A stretch of DNA of 64,000 nt from Casuarius casuarius (Eukaryota; Chordata; Aves; Casuariiformes; Casuariidae), in contig PTFA01000020.1 of NCBI GenBank assembly GCA_003342895.1, forward strand, positions 6,403,644-6,467,643. Reading direction: 5' to 3'. Each line of letters begins with the position of its first letter. Positions within the stretch are counted from its first letter, which is position 1. Shown here piece by piece: positions 32,217 through 47,200 of the stretch. The notes under the pieces are model-generated. The model was given only the letters and a program-made list of their open reading frames with translations, had not been told where the DNA came from and did no database searches. Both the position numbers and the translations under genes were made by a program.

Positions 32217-35200
32217 CTGAAAGACAAAAAAAAGTTTTGGTCTATTGAACATTCACATACATATAATAGCACACAGGTTGTTTACCATTTTGAAACAGTT
32301 AATTACAGAAACGAAAGTAACTTTTTTCAGAGTGCCCTCAATTCCAAAGAATTTCTGGGGTTTCAGGATCATGTTCCCATTTTTTGTCTTCCCACCAGAT
32401 ACAGCTGAAAATGGGCAACAGTTATGACTAAAGAAACTTTAACCGTACAGGAACTGTGTGATAATTTAAAAACTTGATGCTGTAAACCATGTGTTAGCTA
32501 TATATTTTAAGATATGCATTTCCAATTCACTTTCCAAAAATCACAATTATTAACCTGCAATCTGCCCTACTACCTCACTTTTCAAAATTCCCAGAGGGGA
32601 AAAAATACTAACAATAAAAACAAAATCATACCATACACACATGTTCACCTCAAACACAGACCTGCACAGACACCTGAAACAAGGTCACTGTCCCAAGGAC
32701 AATCCTTAAAGATTGAAACCCTTATTTATTCATACAACCTACTGATTAGCCTGCTAGAAGTCCTTTCATAAAGTAGGGGTACAGGTTTGATTACTACACA
32801 AGATACTTTCCAGATACTAGTGGGAGTCACAGTACGGACACCCAGCATTTTTAGCTGCAACTTCTTCTGAGCCATTAGTGAACATGGGTTATGTTAACAC
32901 TACTAAAGTCATCTACCTCAGGGAGTGACCGCCTTCCATTTCCCCTACCTCCATTTTAACTAACTATCATGCAGTGGCTCAGGGTTAGACTTTACAAGTA
33001 CAGACTTTACATCCATAGTACATGGACAGCAACTGGCTCAAGAGGGATGTTTTTAATAGTAGCTATAAGATTTTAATAATAGCTGTAGGATGTTTTTAGT
33101 AGTACAATGCAAAGGTACACATTTCAGGCCACACAATAGCATGGAAGTCTACTGGAGGCACAAGGTTGTCTAAGAAAATATTTGAGAACTGGGTAGGGAG
33201 CAAAGCCCAAAACTTGGCACGGTCTTGTCTGTGCCACCCACAGAGGAGTCCCTGGAGCAAACTACTGAACCAGACTTCTCTCTCAATGGGAACCTGTTGG
33301 TTCACTCTGAACAAGCAGCTGGGACAGTGTGGATAACAGGGTGACAGCATCTGCAACCAAAGCACAGGAATCCAAAACCTAGTTCCCAGGTAGGTATACC
33401 TTTATTTTGTCACCAACCAAAGAGCACAACTACTAAAACATGGTTCTTTGACCAGTAGATGGTGCTGAAGCACCAAAATGACAGACTACATCCTAAATAA
33501 TACATTCCCAAATATGTGTAGGCTTGTGTTCAAATATATTGCAGTGGCACCTGCTGATGACTTTTTGATTTAACAGAAAATCCATGAGACTTGAATTAGG
33601 TACACAAAGTTATCAAATCTAATTTTTATTCGTATGTTGTGCTGAACATTTTCTTCCTTCCAAATCTGCTAGTTCTCCTCCCTCCATATGCAGACACCAA
33701 CAAAGAAAGTCATTACATTTTATAGCCAAAGTCTCATGGAACAAGCCTGTGAGCTTAACACTTTTTCCAAAGTAGTTTGCCTGAGAGAAAGGGTAAGAGG
33801 ACATGGGAAAAGGAGTATTTCTATGCGCAGAAGGGAGAAACTAAGCAACCAACCAACCAGCCCTACCAACAAAAACAGAATAAAATGTTGCCTCTTTGGA
33901 CATTCCCCTCCCCAAAATTTGCACCACATATACACATCAACCACTACTTTAATTACTTAAAAGGTTAAAAGTAAAAGGCTGTCGTTAAGCTGAGTAGGTA
34001 GGACAGACATGCGGGTAGCTTGAGGCAATCTTCACAAGGAAAGGTCTGCGATGGCTTTGCCAATACATAGACATGGTAAAAAGTTAGAGGGCTTTTTCTC
34101 TTTTACTCTATACTGCTTCCAAAGTGTCTTCAAACTTATATTGGTTTCTCTGTGAATTTCTAAAGCACAGTTTCTGTTGACGGCATATAGCCTGCTGACT
34201 ACTAGATAGTTCTGAACACTGTTGAGATACATTTATTTCTGTTGACAACGTGAACTAAAACGTGGACTGGTGTCGGGACCCCCAGTTAATAGAAAACAAT
34301 GACAACTATAGAAGTATTTCAAATTTCAAGAGAAACTTGAAGCATACAGTTGCAGCAAAGTTCTATACTACCAAATACAAGCATATTTTATGGTATTACA
34401 AACACAGAAACATAAGTAAGTTTAGAAAGTTACCTTCACACCAAGATTGAAGAAAAATCTAAGAATATTCTTATCTAGGGAAGAAAACAGAAAAATCCAT
34501 GAAGACCTGTAATATCATACTTCATCTGATACAAGAATTAGTCCCGGCGTAAAGTTCCATTGTAGTAAAAGAAAACAAAACAAACACTGGCATTTTAAGC
34601 TGCTGCTTGCACATCTTTGATTCCCCCTTTGCCACCGTAAGATTATCTGGAACTTAACTGCAATTCAAATTTCAGTTCTAACAGTTTATGGAACTCACCT
34701 TCTAGTTTTTTGAGAACAATTCAGTAAATGTACACCACCATGCAGTAGACATGGAATGCTCTTAATGCACATATTCTATATTCTTAATATGCCAAAGTCT
34801 ACATTTTCACAGGCCAGTAAGGAAATGGTTGAACAAGCTTCAAACTTGATTACAAAATAAAATGTTACTTTCATTACTGTATAAGAGAACAGATCTTTGA
34901 AGAAAGTCTTATAAATTCACAAAGCCTCAAGTTATGGTGGGGTAAACTAACAACCATAAACTAATTATATCAGATTTCTAGCCGTAAGCACTTAAAACCA
35001 CCGCACTGTAAATGCACAGCTGGAAGAGTGACATCTGTGTATCTTTTCCTCCCCCTCGTAAGTCATGGAAATGCAACAATTAGATGTTTTGACACAGGCT
35101 AAGCACACAACACAACAAGTAAGTTGCCTTTATTTAGGTTTTAAGCAGATCTATTAGGAAAAACGGTATAAGGTACAGACCAGATAGCTTCTCACCTTTA

Positions 35201-38200
35201 GGCAAGTCCTCCCCAGTATTGCACAGGGAGTAAGAGGGTGCAACAGCTCTTTCTCCCTTTTCACTAAAGGGGAATCCAGGGTATAGTGGATCCTGATAAG
35301 GATTCAGAGTCTGAGGCAAAGGCATTAAAGGCTGGTTAACTGCTTGTATCGACACAGGAACTCCAGCAACTGGAGCAGATGTTACCTGAGCCTGGGATAC
35401 AATAGAATCAGGTCCCGTTGCTGGGGCCGGCATCAATGAAGGAGCAGGTATGTGGGCTGGAATACCTACGGGGGGGGAAGAAAAAAAAAGGGGAGGGGGG
35501 AAACCCTCAAATACATACAGCATTAAACACGAAAGTGACAGTGGGAAAGCAAGCTTCAAAAGGGGGGGGGAGGGGGAAGAAGTATTCAGGGAGACGAAGA
35601 AATACTTGAGACAGGAAGTTATAAACAAAGGAATATTTGGCTAAATGCAGAGAGTAGTTTTCAGAAGGAGTGAAACAGTTAAACTTCCCAGAAATAATTA
35701 AACCCTTCCCATACTTTTTTTAAAAATATGAAAGCCAGAGAGAGAGAGAGAAATTAAAAAGAAGGAACTGAAGCTTGTGTATGCATCTTTACAATTCTGG
35801 TTCAAACTAGTCACTTACAACCAACTCTGAATCTGAGATCAGATTACCTGGGCTACGCATCTTCTGTCACCGATGCGGTCAACCCAAGTATGTCTGGATT
35901 ATTACAGTAACTAAAGTACCATGTGAACATGCTACGCTGACTCCAAGGCCACTTCTTGTACAGAAACTTAACAGAGGGATAAGATACAGCGCCTGACCCA
36001 ATCAGCAATATTGAATCTAAGCTAATTCCACACATCAAGAGACACGGAGCACAGAGAAAGCATTGTACTGCTTTTGCGACAAGTGAACTGAGGTCCAAAT
36101 GGACTCATTAGCTCCACACATGCCAGACCCGAGCAGAGTCCCTAGTGACTTGAGAGGCTTAGTACATGCGGCATGGAATACAAACACGGAGCCAGTTTCA
36201 GTATGTTGAAAACATGCTCCATCTCAAGCAGGTTCTCAGAATAAGCCCCTCAAAACTCAAAGCTACCCCACTCGGGGAAAAAATAGGTAGTTGTGTATTC
36301 ATCTCTCCTCCACTTGAGATAAGGAGTCAGGTGAACTATACATATGGGCAATCAAAAATCTACTAAAACTTTCACAAGTTTTGAGCAGTGACTAACTACA
36401 TTCCTTTAGATGGTTTGCCTTTGGGATGTGAAGTTACTTGAAATTATGTCTCCTAGAGGCATTTTCAGTTTAACAAGATAGTTAAACACGCTTCAGGGAT
36501 AGCCGTTTCTGAAGTACACTAATGTTTCTTCAAACCTGGCGGTCCATAGGTTGTTGGCTCACTTGGCCAAGCTGGCACAATGGCTGGTACAGAAGGCACT
36601 GTTGGAGGCAAATGCACCTCAGAAAAGATTGGTGAGGGTGCTGGAGTTGCACTTGGTAAGCATTCTGTCAGTTTCTATGAAAGCAAAAAGATCATGTGAA
36701 ATTATTCTAAATTAGCACTGTTTGTGAGCCCTAATGAGTCCAACTTATACCAATAAAGGCTGGATGAGCCAGCATTATCCAGACTACCACCATCACAATA
36801 GCAAAATACCAACTAGTAATGTGACAGGCTATACACAAGAGATTTGAGATATGTCAGGCAGCTGCATGAAGAACTCTGCACCGAGCTCTATCCAAAATGT
36901 GCCTGTACCACAGACAACCATCAGTTATAACAACCCCACAAGCACTAACTTTAGTCTCTCTCAGCCAAAAGAAAAGCCACCCTCACAAACTGTTACTAAT
37001 GACCTCAGGGAAAGCTGAAAAAGGAAAGGTAAAGAATTTAAAGTAAAAAGCACTGTTAACCTAGAAGAAATATATGAAATATCCTCTCTCAGAAAACAAA
37101 GGATACACAGTTGCCTTTGTCATGGTTTGTCCTTTTACATTGGACATAACAGATTCCTAACTGTAAAGTGGGGCATTCTGGTATTATCACCTTAGAAATT
37201 AGTACACAATTAAAACCCAGTATTAATAACACATACTTGGCTGTGATGAAGTTCCCCTTTGTCTGAAGTCTCCTGACTGGAAAACTTTGAAATTAAACAA
37301 ACATTTCTTACTTGTTCAGCAAGAATCGGAGAGTCTGTTTTCACTTGTTCCAAAGGAGATGAAGCTTTTGGATAACTCTCATCTTGACTATTCTTCTAAA
37401 GCAAAGTTAAAAACAGACATAGCTAGTCTAATAACGAAATTTGTTTTTCAAAGACATATTCAAGGATATTAAAACATACTATATAAGATGTGGGCTAAGC
37501 ACCCAATCATTGTTATGCTAGTGTAACATTTTGCTTGTTGAAAGGGCAGCAAAGATAGAGAGCCAACAAGAGGCCATGAATCTTCACCGAAGTTCAGAGA
37601 TCATGGTCTGTTAGCATAGTAGCTATTAGTAAACCTCAAATCTTCTGTGGTCTAATCACACTTAAGGCACAGACTGTACTAAGTAATTACAAATCTAGAT
37701 TCATAAGTGCTCTTGATAGCCTAGATTTGAGAACTAAGATTGCACAGAAAGACCACAAGTATGGGTTAAAGGGGCTGAGGAAAGCTGACAGCAATACAAG
37801 CCTCAAATCTTAGAAGTACTTCACTAAAAGCTGTAAAGCAGCAGCAGCAGTCACAGCTCGAAAGGCAGCTATCGCTCTGCCAATCACGTATCAGAGAAGC
37901 AATAACATAAAAAAAAATAAAATGAAATTTTGGTCTTTTCTTTAAGATTACCTCAGATGAATTTGGCTCAAGCTTCTGACTTAAGTGGATCTGCCTGGAA
38001 TTTGACTCTGTAACACCAAGACATAACCTAGTAAATGAACCATTACACCACTTATGGCTATTACAACTTAAGCCAGTTAGTTTGTCTTTCCAAAAATTAA
38101 ACCTTCAAAATAAAATCTACCTCAGCATATACTACTTCAGAAAATATAAACTTCAGGTTTTTTTCCAATATCAAAGGATCCCAAAATTACCAGTTGTTGG

Positions 38201-41200
38201 GGCAGCAACTTAGAGCAACTACTCTAACCAGGCTTTTCAAAACTCTGCATGAATTCTGTAATGATGGTTGTTAACTATTTTGGTGATACTATTTTGGTGA
38301 TGCCTGGGGGAAGTGAGAAAGAAACAGTCATCTTTGTTTTAAACACATATCATTCATCCTACATCCCTCCTAGTGAAGGAGAAATAAATTTGTACTTTGA
38401 TTCAAGTGAAAATGTTTCAATTTGTATTTCCATATTCAAGTGCTAAGATAAAAGAAGTTTAGAGTCTTGTTTACTTTTGACTGCATAAGAGTAGGATCAG
38501 TTTAGAATGTTTCAATGTTCCACAGATCTAAAAAGTTTTCAGACCGATATAAGAAGCTCAATTTCTCAAGCACCAGCAAATACTGGGGGGGAAGGGAGGG
38601 GTGTTAAAAAACAAACCAAAAGAAACGGTCATGGCATAACCTTCATATGATAAGATCTGTACAAGTTTTTCCACATTCTAAGCTAGGCTCAAATCTGGCA
38701 ACCCCTGCTTGTCCATCAATCAAATTTTTCCCCACTCATGCGTTTAATTTTTAAAAAATACATATGCAGCTACTATTAGTCTATGCACTGTCACTGTAAC
38801 ACAGACTACACTAAATTAAAATAATGTTGATTATGAGAAATTACTGCCAACTCCAAGGACCTACTGGGGTCTCAAGACATTCAGAGGAAAATACAGTTCA
38901 TTCCTTCAAGATTTTTAACCTTTTAACCTTCCAGAAGCAACGCAATCAAGAGCATCATAAAACCATAGAGAAAGGAGTATGTGCTATGCAAGCCAGTAAA
39001 ATCTGTCGTGATGCTGTGGTAAAAACTTTCCTCTAGATAAACACTCTTTTTGGCATGGCAAATGAAACAACTTTTCAGAGGTCTGGAGAATGAAAAATAG
39101 GTAACATCAGCCCTTGTGCAACCCTTCAAGAAAGCATTATGTCCTGTAACAGAGACCAAGGAGCAAGATTGCCGTAAAAGTGCAACAGGAATGCCTCTGC
39201 TTTTACTGGACAAAGAGATAAGGTGAAAAAGATTAAAAAAAAATACAACACAGAAAGAGAACAGCTGCTACAAGGAGGCCAAAGAGTTTGAATTTTATTT
39301 AGTCAGAAAAAAAAACAGAAGCAGCTAAAACCAAATTCAGTGTTTAGATATGGCAAAACTGACAGGACAAGAAAAATAAATAAATACAAAAATACCATCA
39401 GCTATATTTGGCAGGAATTTATTGACTACCTGCCAACTACCCAAAAGCTATGGATTTCATCTATTACTGTCAGGTTCCACTTCCTCACAAAAGGGGAAAA
39501 GCTTAGAGTCAAAGAAAACTAAGGAGAGTTTGAGGGGGAAAGATGAGAAAACCCAAACAACTTTTGACCATTCAAAAGCTATTTTACTGTAAAAATTTTT
39601 TTTTTTTTGGGGGGGGGGGGGCACCTCTTGAATACATGTTCTCCTCTCCCTCTTCCTGTAGCATTTTATGCTAATTTTTAACCCTGCCACATTGAAAACT
39701 CTAACCCACTTTTCCTCTTAACCGACTTCAGAAAGCACCCTTAATACTCCTCCACTGGCCCTTTGTCACGCTCACTCCAATTTCAACAGGATCCAATGTA
39801 TGGTGGCTCTGACAGCCTTGCATTTTGGCTTTTCATTTCCCTCTTTCACTACAAAAATCCCAAAGAGGAGCCTGTTCTCTCAGCCATATTCACAAAGCAG
39901 AAAATCATGCATTTTTTTCCTCCCTTAAGCACACCTTTGCTACCTTGGGGCTGGCTTAGTTGAACACAGTATTTATTTTCACCTCACTGGCTGAACAGAT
40001 GATGCCTCATCTTGAGTAAATTCAGGAGCTGACAATTAAAAACAAAACTAAAACAAAACAAACAAAAAACCCAAGCAACACTTGTTCTGAAAATATTTAT
40101 TTTTACATTACCTTTATTCTTCTGCTCTTCCACTTCTGCAGTCCACTTGGTGTTTCTTCTCTCATTATTTGAGAACTTTTTCTGGTTGAAGTTATCTACA
40201 GTCTGTGTAGCAGCTTGACAAACTGACTGATTCTAAAGAAGTTGACAAAGTAGAAATGAACTTTTTTTTAAAAAGCCTGATGAAACTTTGCCATCATCTG
40301 ATATGACACTATTATGCCTTCATCACACACACATTTCTCTTGTTGATATGCAGGAGGAAAAAAAAAGTCTTAATCGGTATCACTCAGATTCACCTCATTT
40401 GTTGCTAAATTTCGAGAGGTCTCCTTTAAAAGCATTCATATCATTACTTTACAAAATAAATAAAGAAAAGCTTTACTCTACTTTGAGACAATTTCCACTT
40501 TAAAATTGCAACCTCCTTCTGCGGGTGCACAAATATAGCACACTTAACCACAGCCCAGAGAGAGACTGAAGCCTAAGGGAGGGAAGTGACCCTAAGTCTG
40601 CTCTTTACAGAGTAGAAGAGCTCTATTTTTCTCCTCAGTTACACTATACAAGTAAATTGCTCAAGAACTTAAAGATACAGCAAAGTAAGTAATTTTTACA
40701 CAGCAAGACATTTAAGGCTTATCTTTTACCTACTAGCTTTTCCCCAGCCTGGCTCTCATTTCCATTTGGCCAGGGATTTAAATCCAAAGAGCCCCACACA
40801 TTTTCAGAATAAACCTATGTAGACCACAGCTGTTTTCCCCAGAGGATATGCTCCCTGGATATACAGAAACCTAACCTAACACAACCACAGGCATCAACAG
40901 AATAATCTATCAAAATCTAAAAGCTAAATCCTTTCCTCAGTTAAACATAAACAAGTCTATTGAAGCCAGCTGAGCTCCACAGTAGAAAAAAAGGAGCAAG
41001 TTTGACCCCAAAAATTTTCATTTATTATGACACCATGCAAATTCTCACACCAATCAGTTTTCAGGCTAGAAAGAAGAGTCACTTATAGATAAAATAGGTT
41101 TTATGTGAACTAAATCAGAAACAACAACACAGTCATCTCTGATACTAACCCAAGACCACATTGCCATTTACTGAGCTACTTAGCATGAAGCTGTACTTCA

Positions 41201-44200
41201 GCGCAAGTTCTGCCCTCACCTTTAGGTCTAATCTTAGTACACAAGGAAAATGCAACAGCTAAGTTGATTCTACTCTCATGTAGAGGAGTGCAAAGCTTTC
41301 CAAAGACAGAAGCAACATGAAGACAAAAAGCTCATGGCTTTGAAAGCTCTTATTTCTACTACATTTTGGTGCCTAAAGAACTGTGTAACGTGGACACTAA
41401 TTATTCACAAGGGAAGCAAGAAGTTCATGTCTTGCATTAAATATATAGAGTATTGCAGATGCACATATTTCTGCATAGAAAGAAGTGTGAAGAGAATACC
41501 CTTTAACTTTGTAGTTACACTATAATGCAAGAGCAGCAAATCAAAAATTCCTAATTAATGGTTCAAGGATATTTAAGAAAAATGCACTGTTAATTACAGT
41601 CAAAAAAACATACATTAGAAAGCGCAGGAAAAGCTTGTTCATCCCTCTGCTGAATCTCATAAAGTGAACGAGATTCTTCTATAGCCTGTTTCTCCCTGCG
41701 TTCCTCTGGAGACAGGCCAAAGTAGTTACAATCTCTGTTACTCTGGTTCAGATCCTCGGTTCTCTCACGATCTGGTTTTCTGTAAAGAAAGAAAGAAATA
41801 AGACAGGATCACTTTGTCAAAGAAATCCAATTACCACCTAGTATCAAACATAACAAACTCATGATTAAGAAGGAAAAAAGAAAAGACAATTATACGGCAT
41901 TACTTATGTGATTCTATATGCACCTAAATCACTTTCTCCCTATTGCAAGTTAAAACAAAAGGAAAAAAAAATCCATGATTTATTCCATTTGATACTATTT
42001 GGAAAGACCGTAAAGCAAACTAAGTATTAGATCATAGTTAAAGACCAAATCCCTACATCAAGTGATCTAATCCATTTCCGTGTTGAGAACTGACCGCCCC
42101 CCTGTCAGCTATCCATGGCCACAAAAGAGAAAGTTGGGAAAGGAGATTTATGTAAATATAAGGAAATAAAGGATTTCTGTAAACACAGGGAAAATGCATT
42201 ATAGTTTTCAAGTGTCAGAAGCATTACTATACAAAGTTAACAAAAATTAATGTTTGAGCTTTCTGAACTACCTAACTGAATTTTTTAGGATACTTATGCA
42301 TGGCGGGGGCGGGTGAAGCAGCATTACAGAGGTGGCAGTCTCAAAAGATACCCCAGCATCCTTTATTCCATCTGGAGTTACAGTGCAGAAGAGTGGTCAA
42401 ATAGACTGTAAAGAGTTTGTGTTTGTATCCAAGTACAGAACAGTCTGTTAAACAGGACAGAAGGAGGGTGGCAATAATGAGGACAACCTTTACTGCAGGA
42501 GCACAATGAAGAAAGAAGTCACTACCATCAACTGTAGGCAAAATGCTATTCTCATATTCCTACCAAAAAATCACTCTACGCACTGCTTTGTCTAACATGC
42601 GATTAAAGCTGAATCCAAAGTATTATTTAATAGTACATCATAAAAGAAGGTAGACCAGAAACTTTTTCGAGTCTACTGCAGAAATATTTCCTTCTGATAA
42701 AGCCATGAAATCAAACTGTATTGAAGGGTTTACTTCAGAGTAAAGTATCTTAAATTATATACTCAGTATTTTGATTTTAGTTCAGTACTACAAGCTAACA
42801 AAGAGCAGCCATTCCACACAACACAATTAAAACAAAAAAGGGCTTCCTATCTGAGCATTCCCCAGCTAATCCAGATGAAAACTGAAATGGCTCTATCAAT
42901 AGTGTCTCTTCACATAGCAACTGCAAAACTGACACGAGTACCATGTCTAACATTCTAGCTAGTTATCAGCCATAACATGTGTCAGTTCTCTGAAGTGGAG
43001 GGCAGATCCTAGCCATGCCCAAGAAGTGCTGCATTCAGTCACTGCTTCAGCCCCAACCAACATCCATCCCAAAAACAACATCCACCTTCCAAGAAGGAGC
43101 AGTCTTGTGCACAGTGGACGGGCTCCCAGGGAGATGCTGCCAAGCAGGAAAGTAAGTGGGAGCTCATGATAGCTGCAATTTTGAAGGAGATTAAAAAAAA
43201 AAATTGTTTTTCCTGTTCTTATATGTATTCTTAAGGACTCAGAACACTAATGAATTCATTAGCAACATATTTCAAAACAGCATGTGGGAAGCATCTGAAA
43301 CAGGCACCTGGGCTGCAAGAAGGCTGGCTAGAGTCCAAGATAAGGAAGATGTTATTTGTGGTTTTACCTTACAGTTTGGCAAGGATTCCTGCCTGGAGCT
43401 TTCTGCTCAGTTGAGGTCTGATGAGATTGAGGTCCAGAACATAAGAACTGATGCTGCCTGGTTCCCACAGTATGCTGCAGTCGAGGAGGTAGTGCTGACT
43501 GGGGTTTTATTGGCTTGCTTTGATTCTTTGGCCCTCTGCAATCTGCATCTGTGATACAGAGGTGGAAAAAATAGAATATTGAGGGTTTGGGGGGGTTTTG
43601 TTTTGTTTTGTTTCTAAAACCCTACAGGACAAAACCTCTGACAATGAGGATTCCCTCACTGAAAGACAGGTACAATCATACCAGGCTGAGCATTCTGTCC
43701 CCATGTTGGGAAAAACTTTTTTATCTTCTTCCCTGGCACAGTGTTCCAGCCCTCCATAGGAGAGGTTTGTGGAAGAGGTTTAAGGCTCTTCAGTGAGACA
43801 GCATGCCTACAAAACAAGGGGGAGCGGGGGGCGGGGGAAGATCTTTAATACCAGATTAAGGCTTGCAAAAATTAATATGCGTTTATTAAAACAGATGGAT
43901 CTTTTCATTTTTGATGGCTCTTTTCATTTTCAAAATCCTTTGTTCTTTATGATTAAACTCAAGCAATGAATAAAACAAGAATAAATGTTGATTTTTTTAT
44001 TTACAGAGTCTGATAAAATTATGCAAATTTAACCAGTATTCCACAGGACATAGATTCTCTATGGTAATAAATATATACCAAAATGAAAGTTTGTTGGCTT
44101 TTTTTTGTAGGCAGGGAGTGGAGCTCATCAGTTATTACTTGTGAAATGAATATTATGTCTTCAGGACAGACAGAAAAGGAGAGCCATCATAGAAAAGCAA

Positions 44201-47200
44201 CATACACTCAACAGCAAGTTGACCACAAATACCGCAACAGATGTCAAGACTGAAAACCATTATATTGGTGTTTTATATTCCAGAGCAACAACTGCATTTT
44301 TAATTGAGGATACTATTAGAAAGTCCAAACAGCTGTTTACATTATTTGAAATTACAGCATTCAGTTCTATAATAGATGGTCCAATCCAGTTCCACCCCAA
44401 TTTAAAAAGGCAACAGTGTGCACTGCAACTTTCTATTCTTACAAAATTTTCAGCTTTCTTACAGAAGGCAATCACGTAAGATTAACTGGCATCTTCCCCC
44501 TTCCTGCATTTACCCTGCCTGGAAGCATTTCCTCTTCCTGAACTACATGGTTAGATATCAAATTCAGCAGCTTTTATTTTGCCCAAAAGAAGAGAGTCAC
44601 AGAACTTAGAGCAGAGTTCAAGATCACTCAAACCCACATTCCCCACCCCCCTCCACCCCCCAAAACACACTCCCCTTTAAACAGTTAGTTTGCCCTGAGG
44701 TAGCACAAAGCAACAGCACTGATCTAAACAGCAACTTGGCACCCTCTGTATGAAATCAGACAGAGCTAGTCATCCAACAGAGAATGCGAGGTGCTTTCAC
44801 AGGCCTTTTAACATGAAAAGCTTGCCACAAATCTAGCATCTAATTATTAAACACAAAAAGGAACACTTAATTAGGATAGCGTCAATCTGTTTAAGTCTGG
44901 AGCTTGTGCAGAAAATGCTAGCTTAAGGGGTTTTTTGTTGTTTAAAGAAAAACAACATAACATAGTTACCAATCTACTCTGCAAGTAATATGCAGACTGC
45001 ATGGCAGTAAATATTTTATATATATATATAATAAAAAACAGACCTTCCTTTTCCTTTTTTTCATATATTGTTTCCTAACAATTTTGTAGTAGTACTGCTT
45101 CAAGTAATGAAGTCAATACATATCAATGGCTGAAATTAACTCTGAACTAAAGTAACACTACCATTACCAAGGTACTGGTACTTGGCACTCTTTTAACAAA
45201 AAGAACAAAAACCCCCACACCGAAAAAACACAGCAACAAGAAAACCACACTTACTTTTCTCCAAGCTCTTCTACAAATACAACAACTGGACCATTCTCTG
45301 AGCAAACTTCTTGAATATGAGCATTATAAAATTTCCCATTATGGTCTAAGCGCACCTAGAGCAAAAAATTAAGGAAAAAAGAGATTAGGTTCAAAGAAAA
45401 TGAAAACTTGAAGCTATAGGCAACATTAAAAATAGATGTTCTCCTCCGGGTAACAGAAGGCCCAAGAAACAAACACCAAGTAATTCAGTAAATGTATCAA
45501 AAGCAAACCTTCAATCCATAGAAAAAAAGAAAAAAAAAAAAGAAGAGAAAAAACAGAGAGCTTTCCTGACAACATTACTTAATGAAACAACAGCTTTCAA
45601 AACTACATGAAACAGTTTAAAAGATATGCTTTACCAAAAATACCTTCTCTTAGAATAAGTCCCAAAGTTTCTTCATTAAAATCCAGGCAAAGTTTTTAAA
45701 AAAAAGTGTGCACACGCACGCACAAGTGTGCCATATCTCTCTCTCTCTCTCTCCTCTACAAAGAGCATCAATCTTTCAGAAGTTACTCTTCAGAAACTTT
45801 TCTTTAAAAAAAGAAATTTTGTTCATATATGGCCATAGTGTTATTTGTCTATAAAAACTAAACATTCAGTGTTCTTAGAAGTCTTCTGTTAAAGCTGCAA
45901 ACTGAAATGGTCCTTGTGCGGTGTGACACTGCATTGCAATGTCCAAAACACAGATCACAAGCCTAATTTGAATATCTACCAACATTATTACTATTAATGT
46001 AAGAATATTCAACGTCCTAGAAAGAACCATAATTAGCTAAGTGCAACCACTTTAGTTAACACACCTGAAGAGTTTAATCTAGAATTTGAGCACTATGGAT
46101 TTCAAAGGGACATCTTACTGCTTATTTCTTCTTACAAACATTACATACTCCAATTTTTAATAAAAACTAAAGAGAAATTGTGTCTGTACATAGCAGATAA
46201 GAGAGGGTCATAGGCAAAGCACACTTTTGCTGTTTCTTTTTGACACATTCTTTCAACATTTCAGTAGGAAGAAGCCTCCCCAAAAATCACAGGGGAGCTT
46301 CAGAATCTGCAGCAGCTACAATGAGCTGTAATTCTTTGAAAGTAATGAGATTAGAACAAAGCCACTCTCCAAATAATCATCTCCAGAGCTCAACATTAAT
46401 ACATTGAACTATGATATCCATTTTGGTCCCTCTGAAGAAAAGCTTTTATGATAAAAGGTACTTTTGAACTAAATGAACTGCCTCAAATGCACCTACTTCC
46501 CATACAGGGGCTAGCACTCTACAGCATCCAGCAAGGACATATGGCACCAGAAAGCCCACACATACTTGCTTGCATACTTAAGCTTATGTCCACAGTCATC
46601 TTATTTAACATAACTCTTGCAGTTAAGCACATGACTTTCTATACGTCAAAACTGTAATGATCAGATTATGTTCTCCAACACCCCTCTCTTACATGTATGC
46701 TTCAAATCATGAACACTGCTGAACACTATGTAATGAGTATATGTACAGTTGAAGACACAAGCAAAAATATTTAGAAAGAAATAAAGATGATATCAAAACT
46801 GTTAACCAGGACAGGAAAAAAATGGCATCTCTAACAAAACTAAAATGCAATATTACTTACTTTACATTTATCTCCAACTGAGTATTGCATGCCAGCAGCA
46901 ATAGAAAAATCTTGTTTTTGCTGATCTGTAAATAGATTAGCAGAAATATTACAGTTACATTACATATACTAAGAGAATTACTTTAGTGATGTAGTTAAAG
47001 TGAAAACCCCAGTAGTTTAGGCTCTAAATCTGCACAATGACCCACATGAGGAATACCCATGCCTAAATCCAAACTGCCATTTACATCAGTGTGCTCTAAA
47101 AGGGCTCCACTTTAGGTATCGGCTTGCAAAAGATGTTACTTTAAGTATTCACTTACCCCATTTGGATTGTAGCCAAACATCATATTCAACATTTCTGTAA

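Larger units (their letters stand above)
34434..43806 (-). other. OTUD4: OTUD4 exons 12-20: disordered middle region
   Basis: These exons encode a basic then proline-rich region. Exon 12 includes [13 protein letters not shown], exon 14 the conserved [19 protein letters not shown], and exons 18-19 a Pro/Ala/Thr-rich stretch with [20 protein letters not shown]. Exon 20 is only 41 bases and encodes [14 protein letters not shown]. Exons 15-17 are the most divergent from human as I recall it. Skipping exon 20 would shift the frame into the last exon, so its inclusion is needed for the full-length C-terminus. Confidence 0.9.

Noticed and set aside
43204..43554. 116-codon plus-strand frame
   Set aside because: It overlaps OTUD4 exon 13 on the opposite strand, whose minus-strand translation matches OTUD4 and has proper splice sites.
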